DNA from: Muscardinus avellanarius
Taxonomy: Eukaryota; Chordata; Mammalia; Rodentia; Gliridae
Direction: 5' to 3'
DNA: 64,000 bases
Assembly: GCA_963383645.1 (NCBI GenBank)
Contig: OY726558.1
Location: 185,807,634-185,871,633, forward strand
Shown: in pieces, positions 58,973 to 64,000 of the stretch
Layout: each line of letters begins with the position of its first letter
Numbering within the stretch: position 1 is the stretch's first letter
Made by a program: the position numbers and the translations under genes
Notes under the pieces: generated by a model
What the model was told of the DNA's origin: nothing
Database searches by the model: none
Seen by the model: only the letters and a program-made list of their open reading frames with translations

Positions 58973-59350
58973 GTGTAATAAAAAATATTAGTGTGAATTC
59001 ATTTCTGTCCCACCGTGAGGTCTTCCAATTCAGGCCCTTTATCTCCTTAATGGTTTTCAGTTGCTGACTCAAGCTTCTATCTACGGTTGGACACTCCTGT
59101 CTGCTCTTTATTGTAAGGTTGATCTATTGGCCAAGTTCTGGGTCTGGGCTTCTGTGTGCATGCAGTGTTCGCTGGCTCATCACTTAGGTTTTATACTTGG
59201 GTTCCAAGTCTGTAACAGTTAAAATAATTGTAGAGCTTATGATCTAGTGGGAAAAAAAACCCCAAGCAGGAATACTTGAACGTATGAGAACTACAGGGTA
59301 AACAGACACGTGTAAAGGCAGGGTGCTAACCTCATTTTAAGGTAAGGGAG
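58973..59350. other. Unique sequence, nothing recognised
   Basis: No repeat or exon recognised. Confidence 0.45.
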
Positions 59351-59555
59351 CGTTATATATAATTGCATTTATATATATGTAGAGTTAAACATATATATAT
59401 AAATATGTACATGTATATAAATATTATGTATAAATACATATACATAAACATATAATATACATATAATATACATAATACATACACATAAACATATATGTAT
59501 AAATATGTACATGTATGTGTATATAAATATATGTATAAATACATGCACATATGTA
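59351..59555. repeat. AT-rich (ATATAC/ATGTAT)n low-complexity region
   Basis: Degenerate alternating purine-pyrimidine sequence of about 200 bp, with near-repeats of aaatatgtacatgtat at about 59401 and 59502. Confidence 0.9.
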
Positions 59556-59864
59556 TTCAAGTTGCCAGATTTAAGAAATAAAAACATAGAATGTTCAGAT
59601 AAGTTTGAATTTCTGGTAAATTAGTAATTTTCAGGATAAGTTTATTCCATGCAGTGTCTGGAATGTAATTAGACAAAAGGAATGTTCCTGATCTGGGATT
59701 CAAATTTAACTGCACATCCTGCCTTTTGTTCTGACAGCCCTAACATATACATACATGTGCATTTCTGTTTTTATGCATGTGTGCATGTGTGTTGTGCCCA
59801 TGTGTCAGTGTATCTCTATGTGTATCTGTATGAGTTTGTATGTGTGTATGTGTGTATACACATG

Positions 59865-59867
<3 letters not shown>
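59556..59867. other. Unique sequence passing into TG-rich text
   Basis: The left half is unrecognised. 59755-59867 is an impure TG/TATG tract. Confidence 0.6.

Positions 59868-59901
<34 letters not shown>
59868..59901. repeat. (CA)n microsatellite
   Basis: About 17 units, directly after the TG-rich tract. Confidence 0.97.
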
Positions 59902-59903
<2 letters not shown>

Positions 59904-60441
59904 TGAAGGATAAATCTAAGAGAGAAACCATGAAAAGTAGAAAGTTAATAAGCCTATGAATGTCATTTCTGAAAATTCTTTTAATACCTTCTTGGCCACT
60001 TTTTCCATGTATATCTCTTCTGAACAGAGAGTGGTAAGTATTTGTGTCTCAGTGCCTGAAAGGGGCACAGGATCTCTAGTCCTTACAAGATAAAAACTTC
60101 CCTGGTCTCTTCAGCTTCCTTCTCTGTTTCCTTAAGAGTCCATTCCTAAGTGGATCCTGAAAAGCCTCTCTCCTAACTCAACACTAGAACGAAGCTTCTG
60201 TGGGTTTGGAAATTGCCTTCAGATTCTAAGGACAACGTAGCTTTGGTTATAGGAATAATTTAACTCCACCTTCGAGAGTCACCGGTGCTTGTATTTCTGA
60301 CACATACAGAAGCATGGATGTGATTTTAAATAAAAAAATTTATGTTTTCAAATCATTTGCCATATCTCAACAAACAACTTTCCCATTGTAAAAGTCAGCC
60401 TATGCATGTATGCTCACATTATTCTAGCTAATCTGGGGTAT
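59902..60441. other. Unique sequence, nothing recognised
   Basis: No repeat or exon recognised. Confidence 0.45.
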
Positions 60442-60743
60442 TGTGGTCCAGACTGGAATGTACCCCAAAATTCATGTGCTCAGTATGGCAAAGTTCAGAG
60501 ATGGAGAGATTGGACTATGAGGACTCTGACCTCATTAGTTGACTAAGCCACTTGATGAATTAATAATTTTAAAAGACTACTAGGGGATGGCGAAAACCAT
60601 AAACAAGTAGAGCATGGCTGGAGGAAGTTTATCACTGGGATTGGCCTTGGGGAAATACCTATCCTTGGTCCTTTCTTCTTCTTCTTCTTCTTCTTCTTCT
60701 TCTTCTTCTTCTTCTTCTTCTTCTTCTTCTTCTTCTTCTTCTT

Positions 60744-60794
<51 letters not shown>

Positions 60795-60979
60795 CTCCCC
60801 TTCTTGGCTGCCATAAGCTGAGCACCTTTCCTTCTCCAGGCACTTTTACTATGATGTTCTGCCTTGAAGCTGGCTAACCATGGACTGAACCTCTAAAACC
60901 CTGAGCCCCAATAAAATGATCCTTCCTAAGCTGTTCTTGTTGGTATTTTGGTCACTGTGACCAAAATCTGACTAACACA
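60442..60979 (+). mobile_element. MaLR-type solitary LTR
   Basis: Begins tgtggtccagactggaatgt and ends ctgactaacaca (TG...CA). It contains ggactatgaggactctgacc, gcatggctggaggaag, a CT-rich array, tggctgccataagctgagca, catgatgttctgcc-like text, the polyadenylation signal in gccccaataaaatgatc (60910-60915) and ttggtattttggtcactgtg. This layout is that of ERVL-MaLR LTRs. No internal region and no coding potential. Confidence 0.7.
60672..60790. repeat. (CTT)n(CT)n microsatellite inside LTR
   Basis: About 24 CTT units (60672-60743) then about 22 CT units (60747-60790), grown from the LTR's own CT-rich segment. A polyserine open frame across it is an artefact. Confidence 0.97.
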
Positions 60980-62737
60980 TATAGGGATAGCACCTTGATT
61001 CACAATTCCTCTGCTTCCTTATCTACAAAAAAAGCTTATTGAGGTCTCTACCCACACAGCTGTCCTGAGGATTAAGTGAGAGAATGCAAACAAAGAATGT
61101 AGTGTAATAACTGGAAGACACGGAACAAGTTGGGAGACACAAAGGAGTGACAACTCTGCACACCTCCGTTGTCATTTGAGCCAGCCACCTTCTCAGGAGT
61201 CACTGCAGACATTTCTCACAGATCTGAGAAACACGGAAGAGAGTCCATACCAATGAGCTCACGTAAAGAACTACATTTGGCAGATGGCTAAGGTTCAGCT
61301 TTGGAAAAGCAAAGGGGTCCTTGGCAGCCATAGTTCAGTGGAAACCTAAGGGTGGGCTTTCCCAAAATGTGGTCCAAAGCCAAAATCCACTGTGCACTCA
61401 GAATGTTTGCTCAGTGCACTGGGGGCATCTTGAGGCTATGAGAACAAATTTCTCTTTGATGCTGACATAGTAAAATAGATATCCCCCATTGCCCTTTGTA
61501 GTCAAAAGATAGATAGCCTTTGAGACACTCTGTCACTACTGAAATAGATTTTGTCATTATCAGAGATAGAGAGCCAGCCCATACTCTGTACCACAATTAA
61601 CTAGAATAACCTTTGAGGTTTTTTAAATTAGGATTTGGATATTTTTGTCCCAAATAAAAATTTTTAATTTTTTTTTATTTTAACTTCAGAAAAGTAAGTT
61701 GTACAATTATGTTTTCAAAGCCAGCCACATTTTGAAAACCACAGTCAAGTGTGCACTATTATAAAGATGTTATCTTGTACCTTTGCTGCTTGTCAACTGC
61801 CATTAATCTGTAACTTCTGAGCAAGAAACCAGATTATTTTTAAAGGAACTTCTATTGAAGTGTGTCCAAAAGCAACAATAGAAATTTTCATTTGAAGATG
61901 CTGGGTGGTTCTAGAAACTCGACATTGACCTTTTACCCCCAAGGCCACATCTCGCCTCGCAGCCACTTCTCCCCGAGACCACAGTAAACCTGTCAAGTCA
62001 GATTGCTGTTGGAGTCAGAACTAAGTGGAACAAGCTGAAGAATTTTACCCGAGCGATTAGTGGACTTCAGGCTGCTTGTCAAAACCACTTGGAGTCAGAA
62101 CAGTCGGTATAATCCTACCAGGTGTTTCTTAAATATGCTTTTATTTGGTTCATTTCCTATCTCTGCCCATAACTGCCACAAAACCGGATTTGACTGAAGA
62201 GAAATTTTCGTTTCATGTTTGGACCATTAACTTAAATTAAGTGGAAAGTAGGAAATACAAACTGTGCTTAAAAGGAGACACTTATATTGGCTGTTCTGTA
62301 ATAATTCTCTTGTAGCTTTGGTCATATGCATGATGATATATCTGATAAATGATGAACTTTCCATATCACTAATGGGAAGAGATAATTATGAGCTTATGCC
62401 ATTCTATAACTAATGATGTAGAGATTTGGGGGGCTTTAACACATTGCTGTCACTCCCTTTGGGTCTCAAAAGCATAAATCTACAGGGAGAGAGGAAATCG
62501 CTCGTGCTATGATTGTGACTCTAGGAAAGATGGAATGGGCTGAAGGGACAGAGAGATTTAGAACCAGTTTCATGAAATACTGTCACCCTTGATGCCCTCT
62601 GCAGTGCTAAGAAATTCCCCTGCTGCTGGAGATCTCCCACCCCCAGCCCTCAGTCAGAACCTCCATATTTTAACCAACCTTCTGCTTCCTCCCAATTGTC
62701 ACCCAGTTCTCAATTTAGAAAGGCTGACTTGGTAACC
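60980..62737. other. Long unique stretch
   Basis: 1.76 kb. 61350-61440 (aaaatgtggtccaaagccaa) may be a MER5-type remnant. Otherwise nothing recognised. Confidence 0.45.
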
Positions 62738-63306
62738 ATATTCATCTCCTAGGGCTGCCATGATAAAATACCTCAGATTGGGTGGCTTAACAGAAATTTG
62801 TTTTTTTAAAAATAATTCTGGAGGGCAGAAGTCTAAGAACCAGGTGTCGATGGGTTCAGTGTCTGGAGGGGGCTGTCCTCCTGGCCTCAACAGATGGCTG
62901 CCTCCCATCGCAGAGAGAGCACGAGCTCTCTGGTGCCTCTTCTTCTAAGGGCACCAGCCCTGTTGGATTAGAGGTCCACCCTTAAATACCTCATTTATTC
63001 TTCTTTTTTTTTTTTTTTGGTGGTACTGGGGTTCCTGGAAGCCCTTCTACCTCCGGGCTACACTCCCAGACTATTTTTATATTTTTATTTGGAAACAGGA
63101 TCTCTTAAGCCAGCGTGGCTGGCTTCGAACCTGTGCGATCCTCCTGTCTCCGCCTCCCAAGCGTGGGGATTACAAGTGTGCGCCACCACGCCCCACCTCA
63201 TTTATTCATAATTATGTCTCTCAGGACCCTATCTCCAAATGCTCACATTGGGGATTAGGGAGTCAGCATATAAACCTTTAGGGAACATGATTCAATCCAT
63301 AACCAC
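62738..63306 (-). mobile_element. MLT1-type MaLR LTR, antisense, split by a SINE
   Basis: Reversed MLT1 landmarks: ctcctagggctgccatgata, aaatacctcagattgggtgg, cttaacagaaatttg, attctggagggcagaagtct, gggcaccagccctgttggat, aggaccctatctccaaatgc and cattggggattagggagtca. The LTR is interrupted at 63001-63194. Confidence 0.85.
63001..63194 (-). mobile_element. B1-dID SINE, hairpin subfamily, B-box-loss subgroup
   Basis: Poly-T tail, gtactggggttcctggaagc. Hairpin arms are at 63107-63114 and 63118-63125 with loop gtg, then ggcttcgaacctgtgcgatc. The perfect 13-bp target duplication acctcatttattc is at 62988-63000 and 63195-63207, inside the MLT1 LTR. Confidence 0.97.
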
Positions 63307-63427
63307 AACAAAGAATAAAATAGAGTATCCATGTTTTGGAAAATTATTATTATGTGCCCATTCTATAAATGTTCTTCTCTTGCCTGACACGTTGATATAC
63401 ATATAGCATCAAAACATTGTGTAGACT

Positions 63428-63635
63428 GCCAGGCGTGGTGGCGCACGCTTGGCATCCCAGTATTCGGGAGACTGAGACAGGAGGATCGCAGTTCATGGCA
63501 GCCTCACCTACTTAGTGAGGCCCTCTGCAACTCAGTGAGACCCTGTTTCAAAATAAAGAATAAAAAATAGAGCAGGGGGGTATGGCTCAAAGGTAGAATG
63601 CCCCTGGGTTCCACCCCCAGTACCAAAAAAAAAAT

Positions 63636-63667
<32 letters not shown>

Positions 63668-63687
63668 CATATATATGTATATATATA
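63428..63687 (+). mobile_element. B1-dID SINE, full layout, young
   Basis: gccaggcgtggtggcgcacg, cctacttagtgaggccct, ctgcaactcagtgagaccct and gggttccacccccagtacc, then poly-A and a TA tract. A short possible duplication gtagact lies at 63421-63427 and 63688-63694. Confidence 0.95.
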
Positions 63688-63688
63688 G
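63635..63688. repeat. (TA)n microsatellite in SINE tail
   Basis: Interrupted TA/TATG array directly after the poly-A of the SINE. Confidence 0.95.
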
Positions 63689-63694
63689 TAGACT

Positions 63695-64000
63695 ATTTTA
63701 CAGATAGAAGTATAGAATTTTAGCAATGTTTTACAAAAAGGCCCTGTTCCTCCCAGAACAAATATTTGTAGCTCATGTTGGGCATTTTAGACATTGGCTT
63801 GTTTTTTAAATGTTGCTTTCTATGCAGATGCCTTTGTTGGGGAAAAAAATTATGTTTTGAGTTTAATTGTACCCTATAAGACACTAATCATTGTTCTATG
63901 GCATGAGATCTAGCACTGGTCAAATTCTAATTTCCAGAATAAATAAACACAAACAGCTGTTTCATCTGTGAAGTACTTTTTATTCTGGCACTAGAATTAT
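63695..64000. other. Unique sequence, nothing recognised
   Basis: AT-rich. No repeat or exon recognised. Confidence 0.45.

Noticed and set aside
59351..59931. Tyr/Ile/His-rich and Val/Cys-rich open frames
   Set aside because: They are translations of TA, TG and CA low-complexity DNA.
60614..60877. Open frame with a long serine run
   Set aside because: It is the translation of a (CTT)n(CT)n array inside an LTR.
9743..63194. All four B-box-loss SINEs lie on the minus strand
   Set aside because: With four copies, equal orientation by chance has probability 1/8.
1..64000. ID halves of the SINEs as tRNA genes
   Set aside because: They are tRNA-Ala-derived but lack a full cloverleaf and acceptor pairing, and occur only as SINE halves.
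1..64000. Direct-repeat arrays as CRISPR, or other prokaryotic systems
   Set aside because: The repeats are SINEs and microsatellites. There is no regular repeat-spacer spacing and the whole window is mammalian in character.

Overview
The window looks like non-coding nuclear DNA from a rodent of the squirrel group. The main evidence is about 40 copies, on both strands, of a dimeric SINE. Its left half is B1-like (7SL RNA-derived) and its right half is ID-like (tRNA-Ala-derived). This is the architecture known as B1-dID, described from Sciuridae, Gliridae and Aplodontiidae. Sciurid is my best guess, and the species cannot be read from the sequence. L1 3' ends, ERVL-MaLR-type LTRs, and ancient L2, MIR and MER5A fragments complete a typical eutherian background.

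I found no protein-coding exon, no tRNA, rRNA or snRNA gene, no CpG island, no CRISPR array and no prokaryotic or organellar sequence. The longer open frames (up to about 196 codons) run through SINEs, L1 fragments or microsatellites. The window is therefore either intergenic (gene-desert-like) or the inside of a long intron.

Layout. 1-10 kb: SINEs, an L2, and a 2.1 kb antisense L1 (3535-5690). 10-18 kb: repeat-poor, with one LTR, MIRs and a CA array. 18-27 kb: SINE clusters, a sense L2 (21430-22200), an antisense L2 (23530-24190) and an L1 3' end. 27-33 kb: the most repeat-poor part, including about 2.7 kb (30073-32754) with nothing recognisable. 33-44 kb: an MIR split by a SINE, an LTR, a 5'-truncated L1 with intact target-site duplications, an old L1 and many young SINEs. 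44-51 kb: ancient L2, MIR and MER5A remnants. 51-54 kb: dense SINEs. 54-60 kb: repeat-poor with candidate conserved non-coding sequence. 60-64 kb: two LTRs and young SINEs.

The most interesting signal is inside the SINEs. Eight copies belong to a shortened subfamily in which an internal deletion created a short hairpin: 8-bp arms AAGCCAGC/GCTGGCTT around a 3-7 nt loop. The arms are intact in 7 of 8 copies while the loop varies. Four of these copies also share a change that removes the tRNA-type B box of the ID half, while the B box in the 7SL-derived half is a perfect match. Two further copies look like evolutionary intermediates. I saw no novel gene system.
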